64,000 nucleotides of DNA from Silvibacterium acidisoli (GCA_022870745.1 CP085323.1:2046001-2110000); one strand, 5' to 3'. Counted from the stretch's first letter, positions 53,558 through 63,330 are shown. A program made the numbers and translations. The notes: a model not told the origin generated them from the sequence alone.

Positions 53558-55123
53558 TCAAAAACTGAACACCGGCCCAAGCTGCACCTGTACGCCGCCG
53601 CGATTGATAAAGTCCTCATGCGAGAGCCAGGTCAGGTAGGGCGGTTTGCCGATTCCCGGGTCTTGCGTGCATGCGGTACCGTGGTTCAGCCATTGCAGGG
53701 ATGTCGCAAGGCCGATGCCTGAGCCATCCAGGCACGCCTGCCGGTAGCGGACCAGCGTATCGCCCACGCCCGCGCGAAGAGCGAATTTCTTCGAGAGTTT
53801 GTAGTCCGCAGTCAGCATGAAGTTCCACGCGAAGTGCGTAATCGTGCCCTGCTGCGGAGCCGGTTCATCCGGCTGCGGACTGGTTTCGTAAGCATCGTCG
53901 AACTGCACAAAGCCGGGCCGCACTGCGATGTTCAATGCGTAGTTCTGCGTGTTGATACCGGTGCGGATTCCGAAGAAGCCTGTCGTCATGTTGCCGCCCG
54001 CGCGATCCGAAGGCAGCGGGCTCGCCGATGGCTGGTGTGATACATCCGCATCGGCGTAGAACGGGCCAGCCAGCCTGTACGACACTTCCACGCCTGCTCC
54101 GATGGCCGTACCGCGACAGTATTCGCAGCCCTCTTTCGTGATCGTCGTCGAGAGCGAAGTGAAGTGTGGCGAGATCTGGAAGCGCGGCCATTCGACCTGG
54201 GGGACGTCCGGCATAAAGTGAACGGCGTAGTAGCTGCCGTCGACAGTGTCGTCGCCGTACTCTGCGTCGCGGTACCATGGCAGCCGCCAGCGCAGCGCAT
54301 TGCTGAAGGTGCGCGTCGGGTTCAGGGCGCCGCGAATGGCCTTGGCATAGCGCTTGCCTCCGGTGCGTTCCTGGATGCGCTTGCCTATCTCCTTATCGAT
54401 CACGTCTTCCCCAACAGACCAGAGGGTTCCGACGGTTGGCGTGATGATGAAGTCCACCCAGCCCGTGTTGTTGGTGTACTTGTTGTTCGGCGGCAGGAAG
54501 TTCTGCGCGTTGCAGTGCATCTGGCAGCTCACGCCATAGGTGTAGCCGCCTTCATTGCCGAGTCCTGCTTCACCAGTTGGCCCAATCTCGGAGTAAGTGC
54601 TGTACGCTGCCGACCAGAGCAACGCTTTGAAGCGTGACATGGTGTATCCCGGATCTCCAAACTCGAGGCGTGCCTGCGCTGGGCTGTTCTGGATCTCGAT
54701 GAAGGATGTGACCGCACCCTGCATGGGATGGCCGATGTAGTTCACGAGGAAGTCGTCGCCGTCGTTCCAGCGACGCATGTTGAACTGGTGCAACGAGGCG
54801 ATGTAGTCGTGCCAGTAGGGCTTGGTGTACGTGACCTGACGCAGGGTGTTGTCGCTGAGCAGGCGAAAGCCGTCCTCGACCACGTTGAACTCGAAGGATT
54901 GGATCAGCAGGCCTTTCCAGTTATAACTAGCGTCTGGCGGACTTGGCGGCCGAGGAGCAGAAGGGTCCTGCGTGTCCAGATCGAAGCGCATACCTCCCGC
55001 GCGGGGGAGGTCCGGCGTAAAGCCTTCTGCATGGAACCGCGGTGCAAACTGGGCCAACCCGGGTAAGACAAAAATCAGACTGAGAACAAAAAGCCAGCGC
55101 CTGCGCAACAATCCTGCCATCAC
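53558..55123 (-). CDS. Putative outer-membrane beta-barrel protein
   Basis: A 521-residue exported protein of no recognised family. A signal peptide (LLRRRWLFVLSLIFVLPGLAQ) is followed by a mainly helical/loop domain (about 60-300) and a C-terminal half of alternating strands (EVSYRLAGPFYADADVS, NYALNIAVRPGFVQFD, HFAWNFMLTADYKLSKKFALRAGVGDTLVRYR). The final residues PVFSF end in Phe, as for BAM substrates. Two Cys lie in CEYC and two more in CQMHC. Ligand and role are unknown; several acidobacterial genomes carry large unannotated barrels of this style (general knowledge). It is not in an evident operon. Confidence 0.65.
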   Translation of the reverse strand: MMAGLLRRRWLFVLSLIFVLPGLAQFAPRFHAEGFTPDLPRAGGMRFDLDTQDPSAPRPPSPPDASYNWKGLLIQSFEFNVVEDGFRLLSDNTLRQVTYTKPYWHDYIASLHQFNMRRWNDGDDFLVNYIGHPMQGAVTSFIEIQNSPAQARLEFGDPGYTMSRFKALLWSAAYSTYSEIGPTGEAGLGNEGGYTYGVSCQMHCNAQNFLPPNNKYTNNTGWVDFIITPTVGTLWSVGEDVIDKEIGKRIQERTGGKRYAKAIRGALNPTRTFSNALRWRLPWYRDAEYGDDTVDGSYYAVHFMPDVPQVEWPRFQISPHFTSLSTTITKEGCEYCRGTAIGAGVEVSYRLAGPFYADADVSHQPSASPLPSDRAGGNMTTGFFGIRTGINTQNYALNIAVRPGFVQFDDAYETSPQPDEPAPQQGTITHFAWNFMLTADYKLSKKFALRAGVGDTLVRYRQACLDGSGIGLATSLQWLNHGTACTQDPGIGKPPYLTWLSHEDFINRGGVQVQLGPVFSF

Positions 55124-55200
55124 TCTTTCATTGTTTGAATATTCGCCGCAGTACTGAAGTACGAGCGATGCCTGGATCTCGACGCAGGCCGAGGCCTGGT

Positions 55201-55428
55201 TTAACGGGTCTGCTTCCCTGTGCCTGTGAAGGAGCCTGTGGAATGCTGACCAGCAGGCGTATCGGGATGCCGTTCTTCCTGGCCCCTGTCGACGTTATCC
55301 TGCAGCGCTTCATGCTGCGCCTGCTTCTTGCCGGCCGGATGCCCGTGCTCAGTCTCAGTCGGTTGAACGCTGGCAGGGTTCGAGTGCTTCGCAGCTTCGG
55401 AAGGATGATCGTGGTTTTTTGTTGTCAT
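55201..55428 (-). CDS. Small hydrophilic, probably disordered protein
   Basis: 75 residues, very rich in His, Gln, Glu, Lys, Pro and Thr, with no hydrophobic core; it ends in GSFTGTGKQTR. Such proteins are often stress-linked or unassigned. ATG 55428 has AAGG six bases before it and is preferred over the in-frame start 55512, which would overlap the HIT gene. No family was recognised. Confidence 0.5.
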   Translation of the reverse strand: MTTKNHDHPSEAAKHSNPASVQPTETEHGHPAGKKQAQHEALQDNVDRGQEERHPDTPAGQHSTGSFTGTGKQTR

Positions 55429-55492
55429 CGCAAACCTTCTGCCGTCAGAAGACGGTCTAGTGATTTGGATGCAACTTTCAGGAGCGCAAGCG

Positions 55493-56059
55493 TTACTCTC
55501 GGGCAAAAGCATCCCGAAAACGCTGCCAGGTCGCGGACAGTTCTTCCGGTAGTACGCGCGTTTCGGCTATCACGGTCATAAAGTTCGCATCGCCGGTCCA
55601 GCGCGGCAGAGCGTGCAGATGCAGATGTTCCGTGACCCCGGCGCCTGCGGCTTTACCCAGGTTTAGCCCCATGTTGATGCCATTCGGTCGATACAGGTCT
55701 TTCAGAACGAGTTCCACTCGCTGAGCCAGTGCGATGAATTCCTGCGATGTCTCCAGATCGAGCGCTGCCAGCGACTTCTCATGCAGGTACGGGAGCACCA
55801 TAACATGACCGCCGTTGTACGGATAGCGGTTCAGGCACAGGAAGACCCTTTCCCCGCGATAGACAATGCCTGCCGCCTTTTCCGCGTCATCCACCGGCAT
55901 ACCATGCTCGATTGCATAGTCTGCCGAAGCGATCATGTTGCAGAACACACATTGCAGATCGCCGGGCCACGCAGAGAGTTCCGGAGCCACCCCTTTGCGA
56001 GGGTCGGGTTCGGTATCGGATACATAGGCGTAACGCCACGGCGTCCAGAGGTGGTCCAT
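55493..56059 (-). CDS. HIT family hydrolase (Ap4A phosphorylase-like)
   Basis: A 188-residue HIT protein. The start MDHLWTPWRYAYVSD and the following CVFC pair match the HIT branch related to Ap4A phosphorylase. The nucleotide-binding signature is GVTEHLHLHALPRW, i.e. the H-x-H-x-H triad with the nucleophilic His in the middle. It should hydrolyse or phosphorolyse dinucleoside polyphosphates or similar nucleotides. It is separated from metK upstream by a terminator and therefore probably has its own promoter. Confidence 0.9.
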   Translation of the reverse strand: MDHLWTPWRYAYVSDTEPDPRKGVAPELSAWPGDLQCVFCNMIASADYAIEHGMPVDDAEKAAGIVYRGERVFLCLNRYPYNGGHVMVLPYLHEKSLAALDLETSQEFIALAQRVELVLKDLYRPNGINMGLNLGKAAGAGVTEHLHLHALPRWTGDANFMTVIAETRVLPEELSATWQRFRDAFARE

Positions 56060-56102
56060 AGCAGCAGTGTAACGGGCGGCAGGCTGACGTCGAATGACAA
56101 AG

Positions 56103-56132
56103 AAAAACTCCCTGCCTGGGCAGGGAGTTTTT
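56103..56132 (-). terminator. Rho-independent terminator after metK
   Basis: A stem of about 13 bp with a 4-nt loop: AAAAACTCCCTGC pairs with GCAGGGAGTTTTT. On the minus strand it is followed by CTTTG after five T. It lies 21 bp after the metK stop. Confidence 0.9.
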
Positions 56133-56152
56133 CTTTACGGTGCTAAAGCAGG

Positions 56153-57325
56153 CTAGCGTGCAGCTTTGACTCCGGCAGCGGCCTGTTCCTTCAGGGCAGC
56201 GGCCTTGTCGGTCGCCTCCCAGGTGAAGCTGGGCTCGGTGCGTCCGAAGTGTCCGTAGGCCGCGGTCTGCTGATAGACAGGACGGCGCAGGTCCAGGCTC
56301 TCGATGATGCCCTTCGGTGTGAGATGGAAGTTCTCACGAACCAAGTGCTCGAGATCTTCCTCGGAGACCTTGCCGGTTCCGAAAGTGTCGACCAGGACGC
56401 TGACAGGCTCGGCTACGCCGATGGCGTAAGCAAGCTGAACCTCGGCACGGTCGGCCAGGCCGGACGCGACGATGTTCTTGGCGATATAGCGGGCCATGTA
56501 TGCAGCAGAGCGATCGACCTTTGTCGGATCCTTGCCCGAGAACGCGCCTCCGCCGTGACGGCCTGCGCCGCCGTAGGTGTCGACGATGATCTTGCGGCCG
56601 GTCAGTCCGGTGTCGCCCATCGGTCCGCCGATAACAAAGCGGCCGGTCGGGTTGATGTGGTACTTGGTGTTCTCGTCGAGCAGCTCGGCGGGAAGAACGG
56701 CCTGGATGACTTCCTTCAGGATGTCGGCGCGAAGCTGTTCGGTGGTGATTTCCTCGGCGTGCTGGGTCGAAATGACAACTGCATCGATGCGGACCGGCTT
56801 GTGGTTCGCGTCGTATTCCACCGTCACCTGGCTCTTGCCGTCAGGACGCAGATAAGCGAGCTTGCCGTTCTTGCGAACTTCCGAGAGCTTGCGGGTGAGC
56901 TTGTGGGCCAGCGAAATGGCTACCGGCATCAGCTCTTCGGTCTCGTTGGTCGCGTAGCCGAACATCATGCCCTGGTCGCCGGCGCCGCCGGTGTCCACGC
57001 CCATGGCAATATCGCCGGACTGCTTGTTGATCGAGGAGATTACAGCGCAGGTGTTCGAATCGAAGCCGTAAGTGGCGTCGTTGTAACCAATGCCGTCAAC
57101 GACCTTACGCACCAGCGTCTGGAAGTCGACATAAGCATTGGTCGTGATTTCACCGGCGATGACTACGAGGCCGGTAGCGGTCAGCGTTTCGCAGGCAACA
57201 CGGCTCTTGGGATCCTGTTCAAGGCAGGCGTCCAGAATGGCATCGGAAATCTGGTCAGCAATCTTATCGGGGTGACCCTCGGTCACCGATTCAGACGTGA
57301 ACAGGAACTTCTCACGTGCGGACAA
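56153..57325 (-). CDS. metK: S-adenosylmethionine synthase
   Basis: A 390-residue Met[41 protein letters not shown] and [19 protein letters not shown] are the ATP, phosphate and metal-binding signatures. It makes S-adenosylmethionine from methionine and ATP. Translation starts at TTG (57325) after a strong GGAGG seven bases upstream; no better in-frame ATG exists. A leader of about 200 bp (57326-57531) separates it from the MFS gene; it holds GC-rich short repeats, but I could not match it to a known SAM riboswitch. Confidence 0.97.
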   Translation of the reverse strand: MSAREKFLFTSESVTEGHPDKIADQISDAILDACLEQDPKSRVACETLTATGLVVIAGEITTNAYVDFQTLVRKVVDGIGYNDATYGFDSNTCAVISSINKQSGDIAMGVDTGGAGDQGMMFGYATNETEELMPVAISLAHKLTRKLSEVRKNGKLAYLRPDGKSQVTVEYDANHKPVRIDAVVISTQHAEEITTEQLRADILKEVIQAVLPAELLDENTKYHINPTGRFVIGGPMGDTGLTGRKIIVDTYGGAGRHGGGAFSGKDPTKVDRSAAYMARYIAKNIVASGLADRAEVQLAYAIGVAEPVSVLVDTFGTGKVSEEDLEHLVRENFHLTPKGIIESLDLRRPVYQQTAAYGHFGRTEPSFTWEATDKAAALKEQAAAGVKAAR

Positions 57326-57531
57326 ATTAAAACCTCCGTTTAAGGATGGCTCCCGGTTGCCGCAATCGAAAATTCCGGTTGTGCCGGCGCGACAAGGTAG
57401 AACCGAAGAAAAACATCCAACGTAATGGTACTAAACCGGACTGCACAGGGGCAAAGAAAGCTCCTTCGGGCGGGAATTTTGCCCCTCAGCGGCAGATATT
57501 CGCAGCGAATGGGGAATTTACCGCAGAGCAT

Positions 57532-58776
57532 TTACTCCACTGTTTCACTGGCCATGAAGTTATCCATCAACGTCAGTTGTTTCGTTTGAACGGCGCTGTT
57601 GTTTCTGCGGGTTTCAGGCAGAAAGCCTGTGAGCAGGCCGATGGCTGGCAGGAAGGAGCACACTTTATAAACGAAATCGATGCTGGTGTGGTCCGCGAGC
57701 CTGCCGAGCACGGCTGCACCAAGGCCACCCAGTCCAAAAGCCAATCCAAAAAACAATCCTGAAACCATGCCGACTCGCCCAGGCAGCAACTCCTGCGCAT
57801 ACACCAGGATGGCAGAGAAGGCAGAGGCGATGACGAGGCCGATCAGAACGCTGAGCACGATTGTCGCCGGCAATGACACATAGGGCAGAAGAAGAGTCAT
57901 CGGCAGCACGCCCAGGATCGAGATCCAGATCACTCTCTTGCGGCCGATCCTATCGCCCACCGGCCCGCCAATGACTGTGCCGGCAGCAACCGCCGCCAGA
58001 AAGAAGAACAGGTCAAGTTGAGCGTCCCGCTGCGACAGGCGGAAGTGGCGCATCAGGTAGAAAACGTAGTAACTCGTGATGCTGGCCAGATAGAAGTACT
58101 TCGAGAGAGTAAGCATTATCAGCACGGTGAGAGCACCGCCGATCCGCTTCCGGCTAAGGGTGTGGGGTATCTCTGCCGAAAGCCGATTCTGGCTAACACG
58201 ATCCTGCTTTCGATACCAGTAACCCAATCCTGTCAGCAGGACGATCCCGAACAATGCCGCGAGGGTGAACCAGGCGAGGCTCTGCTGGCCGCGCGGCAAG
58301 ACGACAAAGGCGATCAGAAGAGGCCCGATCGACTGGCCGAAGTTGCCGCCGACCTGGAAGATGGATTGCGCCATCCCATGCGCTCCCCCTGACGCCAGGC
58401 GCGCAATACGTGAGGTCTCCGGGTGAAAAATCGATGAGCCGATGCCAAGCAACGCGCCGCCGACAAGCAGCATGGAGTAGTGTTGCGCGAAGGCAAGCAC
58501 CAGTAGTCCGCTCATGGAGGTAGCCATGCCAAACGGCAAGCCAAATGGTTTAGGCCGCTTGTCTGTATAGAGCCCCACCAGGGGTTGCAACAGCGATGCC
58601 GTGAGCTGGAAGACCAGGGTCAGCGTTCCAATCTGCGCGAAGGAGAGGTGGAAGTTGCCCTTGAATAGCGGGTACGCGGCGATAAACAGGGACTGCAGCA
58701 TGTCGTTCAACATGTGGCAAAGGCTCGCTGCTCCCAGCACTGTGTAGACGGCGCTATTTTCCTTCGGCTGCTTCAT
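57532..58776 (-). CDS. MFS transporter, fosmidomycin-resistance (Fsr)-like
   Basis: A 414-residue protein of 12 transmembrane segments. The block SLCHMLNDMLQSLFIAAYPLFKGNFHLSFAQIGTL is the signature of the Fsr branch; LGIGSSIFHPETSRIARLASGG and the loop-8 GGPVGDRIGRKRVI follow. Fsr-type pumps export fosmidomycin and related small molecules. ATG 58776 (after GAGAGA) is preferred over 58788. It is divergent from an AraC regulator, an arrangement seen for AraC-controlled efflux genes, so inducible efflux is likely. Confidence 0.9.
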   Translation of the reverse strand: MKQPKENSAVYTVLGAASLCHMLNDMLQSLFIAAYPLFKGNFHLSFAQIGTLTLVFQLTASLLQPLVGLYTDKRPKPFGLPFGMATSMSGLLVLAFAQHYSMLLVGGALLGIGSSIFHPETSRIARLASGGAHGMAQSIFQVGGNFGQSIGPLLIAFVVLPRGQQSLAWFTLAALFGIVLLTGLGYWYRKQDRVSQNRLSAEIPHTLSRKRIGGALTVLIMLTLSKYFYLASITSYYVFYLMRHFRLSQRDAQLDLFFFLAAVAAGTVIGGPVGDRIGRKRVIWISILGVLPMTLLLPYVSLPATIVLSVLIGLVIASAFSAILVYAQELLPGRVGMVSGLFFGLAFGLGGLGAAVLGRLADHTSIDFVYKVCSFLPAIGLLTGFLPETRRNNSAVQTKQLTLMDNFMASETVE

Positions 58777-58869
58777 GATTTCTCTCATCGCGTTTGTTCT
58801 CGATTAGCCTCATCTCGAACAGTACAATCCCATGGAAGCGGCCCACAACTTTGGATGGGACAAAATCTT

Positions 58870-59703
58870 ATGCGATTGGGCCATCGATTCAGCACCGGCA
58901 TAGACAAATACTTCGTAGACTCCTCACGGCCTGTGCTGGCGTTGGGCGGAACGTATCCGGTCTCTCATCACGTGGGACTTCACAGTCATCGGCGCAGCCA
59001 GCTTTTCTGTCCGTTATCCGGAATTGCCATGGCATCGACTTCGCAGGGTGCGTGGGCCGTTCCTGCCGGTCGCGGGCTATGGATCCCCGCGGGAGTGCGT
59101 CACGAGCTTCGTATGCAGGGAACTGTGCAGATGCAGAGCCTTTACATCGACCCTGCAGTTCTGGCAGAGATGCCGAATCGCTGTCGTGTTCTCGGCATAT
59201 CGCCTCTTATGCGAAGCCTCATGACAGAGGCCGTGGTTTTGCCAGTTCGGTATGAGCACGGAGGACGCGCTGAAGCGCTGATGCGTCTTATTCAGTTCGA
59301 GATCAACATGCTGGCGGAACTGCCGCTCTCGCTTCCGTTGCCTATCGATAAAAAACTCGCGCGCCTGTGCCGGAAGTTTCTTCGCCGCCCCAATGTCACG
59401 GACGGCATCAACGACTGGGCTGAAGCGCTTCACATGAGCCGCCGCACCTTCACCCGCCTGTTCCGCAGTGAAACAGGTCTGAGCTTCGTAGCCTGGCGTC
59501 AGCAGGCCTGTATTCTGGCAGCGTTACCGAAGCTCGCCAGCGGTGTATCCGTGACCAGGACAGCTCTCGATCTTGGATATGAGAATCCGGCCGCATTCAC
59601 AATGCTTTTTAAGCGAGTTCTCGGGGAGTCTCCCAGGTCGTACAACGCTTCGCCGGGTCATGGATCGACCTCGTTTTCCAGCAGAGAAAACGGAGACGGT
59701 TGA
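58870..59703 (+). CDS. AraC family transcriptional regulator with cupin-like sensor
   Basis: About 277 residues. An N-terminal cupin-like sensor domain (VSHHVGLHSHRRSQLFCPLSG, with His-x-His, then WAVPAGRGLWIPAGVRHEL) is followed by a double helix-turn-helix AraC DNA-binding domain ending LDLGYENPAAFTMLFKRVLGESPRSY, the family signature. It resembles NimR-type regulators that control a neighbouring efflux gene. The start may be 58855 or 58870; both have weak ribosome sites. It is divergent from the Fsr-like transporter and probably controls it and itself from the 93-bp intergenic stretch. Confidence 0.9.
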   Translation: MRLGHRFSTGIDKYFVDSSRPVLALGGTYPVSHHVGLHSHRRSQLFCPLSGIAMASTSQGAWAVPAGRGLWIPAGVRHELRMQGTVQMQSLYIDPAVLAEMPNRCRVLGISPLMRSLMTEAVVLPVRYEHGGRAEALMRLIQFEINMLAELPLSLPLPIDKKLARLCRKFLRRPNVTDGINDWAEALHMSRRTFTRLFRSETGLSFVAWRQQACILAALPKLASGVSVTRTALDLGYENPAAFTMLFKRVLGESPRSYNASPGHGSTSFSSRENGDG

Positions 59704-59774
59704 GCGCGGCACTCACTCTCTGCACGATCAGTGATTCGCAATCGTTTCCAGGCGCGTGCGGTGCGGTCAATCGA

Positions 59775-60272
59775 TCAGGCGAGGGTGTTTTTGAAGCGCG
59801 GCGATGAAACGCAGGTATGGGAGACGCCCGTTACATGGAGCGCTCCCTCCTCGGAGATTCTGCCGTGGACATAACGCCAGACAAACCAGCCCAGCCCAAC
59901 CAGGATAAGCAGAAGTACGGCTACCCCGGCCCAGCGTAGTTTTCTGGCGGGGCGGATGTCTTCTTCGATTTCGCGCGTCTTGCTGACGTTTTCAGCGAAG
60001 GCGATCCAGTCGGCGTCGTCGAATTTGAGCTTGCCGCTCTGCTGGTATGCCGCCATGTAGCGGTTGACCCACTCTTCCTCGTCGAGGCCGACGATGCGGG
60101 CGTAGCTGCGGACGATTCCCTTATTAAAAACACCACCGGGTAGCCGCTCGAAGTTTTCCTCTTCGAGCGCCACAAGATAACGGTTGCTTATTTTTGTGCT
60201 GTTGCTGATGGAGTCGAGCCCTATGCCGCGGCTTTCGCGTTCCATCCGCAACTGACTGCCAAATTCGCCCAT
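59775..60272 (-). CDS. RodZ-like helix-turn-helix membrane protein, short form
   Basis: A 165-residue protein. Residues 3-70 form the RodZ-type helix-turn-helix (GSQLRMERESRGIGLDSISNSTKISNRYLVALEEENFERLPGGVFNKGIVRSYARIVGLD). After a 40-residue acidic linker comes one transmembrane helix (AGVAVLLLILVGLGWFVWRYV), then only about 30 residues outside. RodZ is usually much longer, with a periplasmic beta domain (DUF4115); this one lacks it. RodZ links MreB to the cell-wall machinery; the short form may have kept only MreB or DNA contact. Confidence 0.8.
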   Translation of the reverse strand: MGEFGSQLRMERESRGIGLDSISNSTKISNRYLVALEEENFERLPGGVFNKGIVRSYARIVGLDEEEWVNRYMAAYQQSGKLKFDDADWIAFAENVSKTREIEEDIRPARKLRWAGVAVLLLILVGLGWFVWRYVHGRISEEGALHVTGVSHTCVSSPRFKNTLA

Positions 60273-60602
60273 GCTTCTGATCCGCCCATAAGCTGGCTAT
60301 ATCAATTTCGGCTAAACTGCAGTGGGTCCTAGGTTTAAAGCCAACCATAAAGCCACCAGATCAGCTCAGTCAAAAGAATTTTGCAATTTTTCGGCTCAAT
60401 TGCCTGTTTGCACGTTACTTTTTGCTGCTTTTCCGGGCCCTTGTCCCATGATGAGACGGGCACAGCGTCGATGACAACCCTTACAGATCAATTTTCTGGG
60501 CGATAATTTCGCTTTGTTACACTCAGCTAAGAATGTTTTCGATGCGGGAAAGGAGGCCTGAAAATAGCCAACTTCCGGCCGAAAGCATCATAAAAATGTC
60601 TT
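60273..60602. other. Intergenic region between divergent HTH and ABC permease genes
   Basis: About 330 bp, AT-richer than its surroundings. A strong AAGGAGG occurs at 60551-60557, but no usable start codon follows in a long frame: the ATA at 60564 reaches a stop after nine codons. No RNA family was recognised. Promoters for both neighbours presumably lie here. Confidence 0.4.
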
Positions 60603-61706
60603 ATGAATAAGCTGGTTATCGGCAACATCCTTCATCGTCCCCTGCGCACCGCAATTAGCGTCGTTGCCGTCGCGATCGAAGTGGTCATGATCCTGTCGAT
60701 CGTCGCCATCATGGTGGGTAAGGTCTCCGGAGCCAGCGAACAGACCAATGGCATCGGTGGAGACATTATTGTCCGCCCCCCGAACGCCAGCTTCATCTCC
60801 TCTATCGGCGGCGCGCCGGTCCCGGCTAAAATCGCCGAGGTGTTGCGCAAGCTGCCCCACGTGCAGGTAGCAGCTCCGGCGATCGCGGACCTGAATATTG
60901 CCGGCGGCGTCGAAACCCTGTGGGGTATCGACTTTGAGAGCTATAACGCCCTCCGGCCTTTCGAATTCCTAGAAGGCGGCCCCTTTACCGGTCCGAAGGA
61001 CGTCATCGTCGACGAGCTTTACGCACGCTCCAAGCCCGGACGGACCCTCGGAGCGACCGTGCAGGTGCTGAACCATCCCTTCCGGATCTGCGGCATCGTG
61101 CAGCATGGCAAGGGAGGACGCGTCTTCCTGCCGATTCGTACGCTTGGCTCGCTGCTCGGCACACCCGACAATGCGACCCTCTTCTACATCAAGAGTGACG
61201 ATCTCAAGAACCAGGATCTGATCCGTCAGGAGATCAAATCCACGCCCGGCCTGGCGCTCTACCAGGTGCAGACCATCCAGGAATGGACGTCGCTGATGAC
61301 TCCTGAGCACCTTCCCGGCTTCAACATCGCCCTGAACGTGGTCATCGCCATCGCCACCATCGTCGGTTTCCTGGTGATCTTCCAGTCGATGTACACCGCC
61401 GTGCTTGAGCGTACGCGCGAGATTGGCATCTTGAAGTCGATGGGAGCCTCGAAGACCTACATCGTCAACGTGGTGCTGCGTGAGACGGGAATGATCGCCA
61501 TTGTCGGGATCATTGTGGGCATTCTTTTCACCGAAGCCCTGCGCCTTATCCTCTCTTACCGTTTTCCGACGCTGCCTTTTCCGGTCACCATGGAATGGCG
61601 GCTGCGTGGCGCAGTGATTGCCTTCGTCGGTGCGCTTCTCGGAGCTATTTATCCGGCGTGGAAAGCAGCGCGCAAGGATCCCATTGACGCTCTGGCCTAC
61701 GATTAG
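60603..61706 (+). CDS. ABC transporter permease, MacB/FtsX type
   Basis: A 367-residue permease. N-terminal transmembrane helix (TAISVVAVAIEVVMILSIVAIMV), a MacB-type periplasmic core domain (about 40-225: GGDIIVRPPNASFI..., VQVAAPAIADLNIAGG, VIVDELYARSK) and a C-terminal FtsX domain with three helices (LNVVIAIATIVGFLVIFQSMYTAVLERTREIGILKSMGASKTYIVNVVLRE..., ending AIYPAWKAARKDPIDALAYD). The REIGILKSMGAS coupling segment is canonical. No ATPase gene lies beside it in this window, so its partner may be elsewhere. Confidence 0.92.
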   Translation: MNKLVIGNILHRPLRTAISVVAVAIEVVMILSIVAIMVGKVSGASEQTNGIGGDIIVRPPNASFISSIGGAPVPAKIAEVLRKLPHVQVAAPAIADLNIAGGVETLWGIDFESYNALRPFEFLEGGPFTGPKDVIVDELYARSKPGRTLGATVQVLNHPFRICGIVQHGKGGRVFLPIRTLGSLLGTPDNATLFYIKSDDLKNQDLIRQEIKSTPGLALYQVQTIQEWTSLMTPEHLPGFNIALNVVIAIATIVGFLVIFQSMYTAVLERTREIGILKSMGASKTYIVNVVLRETGMIAIVGIIVGILFTEALRLILSYRFPTLPFPVTMEWRLRGAVIAFVGALLGAIYPAWKAARKDPIDALAYD

Positions 61707-61758
61707 TCTGCGGGCATCGAAAAATCATTCCGCTTCGAAAGAGGCACGCTGAGTTTTG

Positions 61759-63330
61759 ATGAAGCAGAGTCTTCTCCTTCGGCAGTCCCTTTTCTGGCTG
61801 TGGATCGCGGCCATTGTTGTCCTGTTTGCGCTCCACGTGGTGCATCTGCGCGCCGACTTCCCCAACTTCTCACCGTGGATGGATTATTCGAAGTACACGG
61901 ATGAAGGCTGGTATGGAAAAGCCGCCATCGAGCACTACGTGCTCGGCCACTGGAGAGTCGAGGGGGACTTCAATCCGTCGGTAGCGCTGCCGGTTTTCCC
62001 CTTCCTCGAACTGGTACTTTTCCACTTCACCGGGGTGAGTGTCGTTGCCGCCCGTTGCCTGATCCTTGCGGTATTCGCGGCCAACCTTTGGCTCGCTTAT
62101 CTTGTTGTGCGCACTCAGGTTAGCCGCTTATGGGCGGCGCTGGCAGTTACCCTGCTCGCGACCAGCGCTTTTCTCTACGCGTTCAGCCGGCTTGCGATTC
62201 TCGAGCCCCTGCTCACGACGTTCTGGCTGGCGTCGATGCTGGTCTGTTTACGGCTTCCGGAGCCGTCGAGGCCACGGGCGCGTATAGGGGCTCTGAGCGG
62301 TCTTGGCCTGCTGGTCTGCCTCATGATCCTGACCAAGACAACAGCCATTTTTCTGCTGCCATCCATCGTTTTCCTGCTGTGGAACTCCTGTGGAAAAAAG
62401 ACAGGCGAAAGTCTTCGCGCACTGTCGGTAACGCTGGTTGTGGCGGTCGTGCCCTTTACCGTCTACTACCTGAGTTTTGTGCGTCCTCGTTACCTCACGG
62501 ACTACGAATACCTGTTTACCGCGAACGAATGGCAAAACCCTGTCGGGCTGCGCGGGTATCTCGCAGCGTTCTGGTATGCGGTCCATGGCTTGCTCTGGAT
62601 CGACTATCGTCTCTGTGGATTGGTGTTGGTATTGCTGGGGCTGGCCGTTTTTGCAGGACGGTCTTTCTTCCGCAATCCATTGCTGATCGCGTCAGCCCTG
62701 GGTGTGGGCGGATTCGTCTTCTTCATCGGCTGGCACAACAACATGCAGCCCCGCTACTACGAGGTGCTGGCGTATCCGATGGTCTTTGCCGTGGTTCTGG
62801 CGGTGCAGGCGATCGCTGATTCGGCAAAAGGCCGCCCCTTGAGCCGCTGGCTTGTCACGTCGGCTGCTGTTGCCGGGCTGGTTATAGCTGTCCTTAATCT
62901 TCGCGAGGTCGTTTACTGGAACCGGCATCCCCAATACACCTGGGTTACCGCGGCTCGTCGACTGACCGACTATATCGACCAGCATCCCAATGGCAACCGG
63001 TTGCTGCTTTCTATAAGCGGCGACGAGATTACCCTGCTTACCCACCTGCCGGCGATCTGCGATGATTTCGGGACCTGGGATCTGCCCGATCGGGTGGCTC
63101 ACTACCAGCCCGGCTGGTATGCGGCGTGGAATGAACTGGATCCGGGCACGCTCGAAGACATTCACACCGGCTATTTTCTTGAGCAGGTGGCAGCCTTCCG
63201 GGCATTTGACGACGAGGACCGCAATCACCTGGTGCTTTACAAGCTTCATCCCATCGTTCCCGGCCAGCCGGTGAAGGATATTCGTACCCAGGAAGACGAT
63301 AACGGCGAGGGCGGAAGTGACGATCGGTAG
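61759..63330 (+). CDS. GT39/ArnT-like glycosyltransferase
   Basis: A 523-residue polytopic membrane protein. After the first helix it has YTDEGWYGKAAIEHYVLG: an Asp-Glu pair in the first periplasmic loop, the catalytic mark of GT-C enzymes (ArnT, PMT) that use polyprenyl-phosphate sugars. Further helices and a C-terminal soluble part (about 395-523) follow. ATG 61759 comes just after an in-frame TTG; the sequence MKQSLLLRQSLFW fits. It probably glycosylates a lipid or protein in the periplasm; the sugar is unknown. It follows the ABC permease gene by 52 bp. Confidence 0.85.
   Translation: MKQSLLLRQSLFWLWIAAIVVLFALHVVHLRADFPNFSPWMDYSKYTDEGWYGKAAIEHYVLGHWRVEGDFNPSVALPVFPFLELVLFHFTGVSVVAARCLILAVFAANLWLAYLVVRTQVSRLWAALAVTLLATSAFLYAFSRLAILEPLLTTFWLASMLVCLRLPEPSRPRARIGALSGLGLLVCLMILTKTTAIFLLPSIVFLLWNSCGKKTGESLRALSVTLVVAVVPFTVYYLSFVRPRYLTDYEYLFTANEWQNPVGLRGYLAAFWYAVHGLLWIDYRLCGLVLVLLGLAVFAGRSFFRNPLLIASALGVGGFVFFIGWHNNMQPRYYEVLAYPMVFAVVLAVQAIADSAKGRPLSRWLVTSAAVAGLVIAVLNLREVVYWNRHPQYTWVTAARRLTDYIDQHPNGNRLLLSISGDEITLLTHLPAICDDFGTWDLPDRVAHYQPGWYAAWNELDPGTLEDIHTGYFLEQVAAFRAFDDEDRNHLVLYKLHPIVPGQPVKDIRTQEDDNGEGGSDDR

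Noticed and set aside
57326-57531. SAM-type riboswitch in the metK leader
   Set aside because: The position is suggestive, but I could not fit the sequence to the conserved cores of the SAM-I, SAM-II or SAH riboswitches I can recall; a covariance-model search (Rfam) would decide.
60551-60590. Leader peptide after the strong AAGGAGG upstream of the ABC permease
   Set aside because: The only frame begins with ATA and has nine codons before a stop; there is no sign of attenuation structure.
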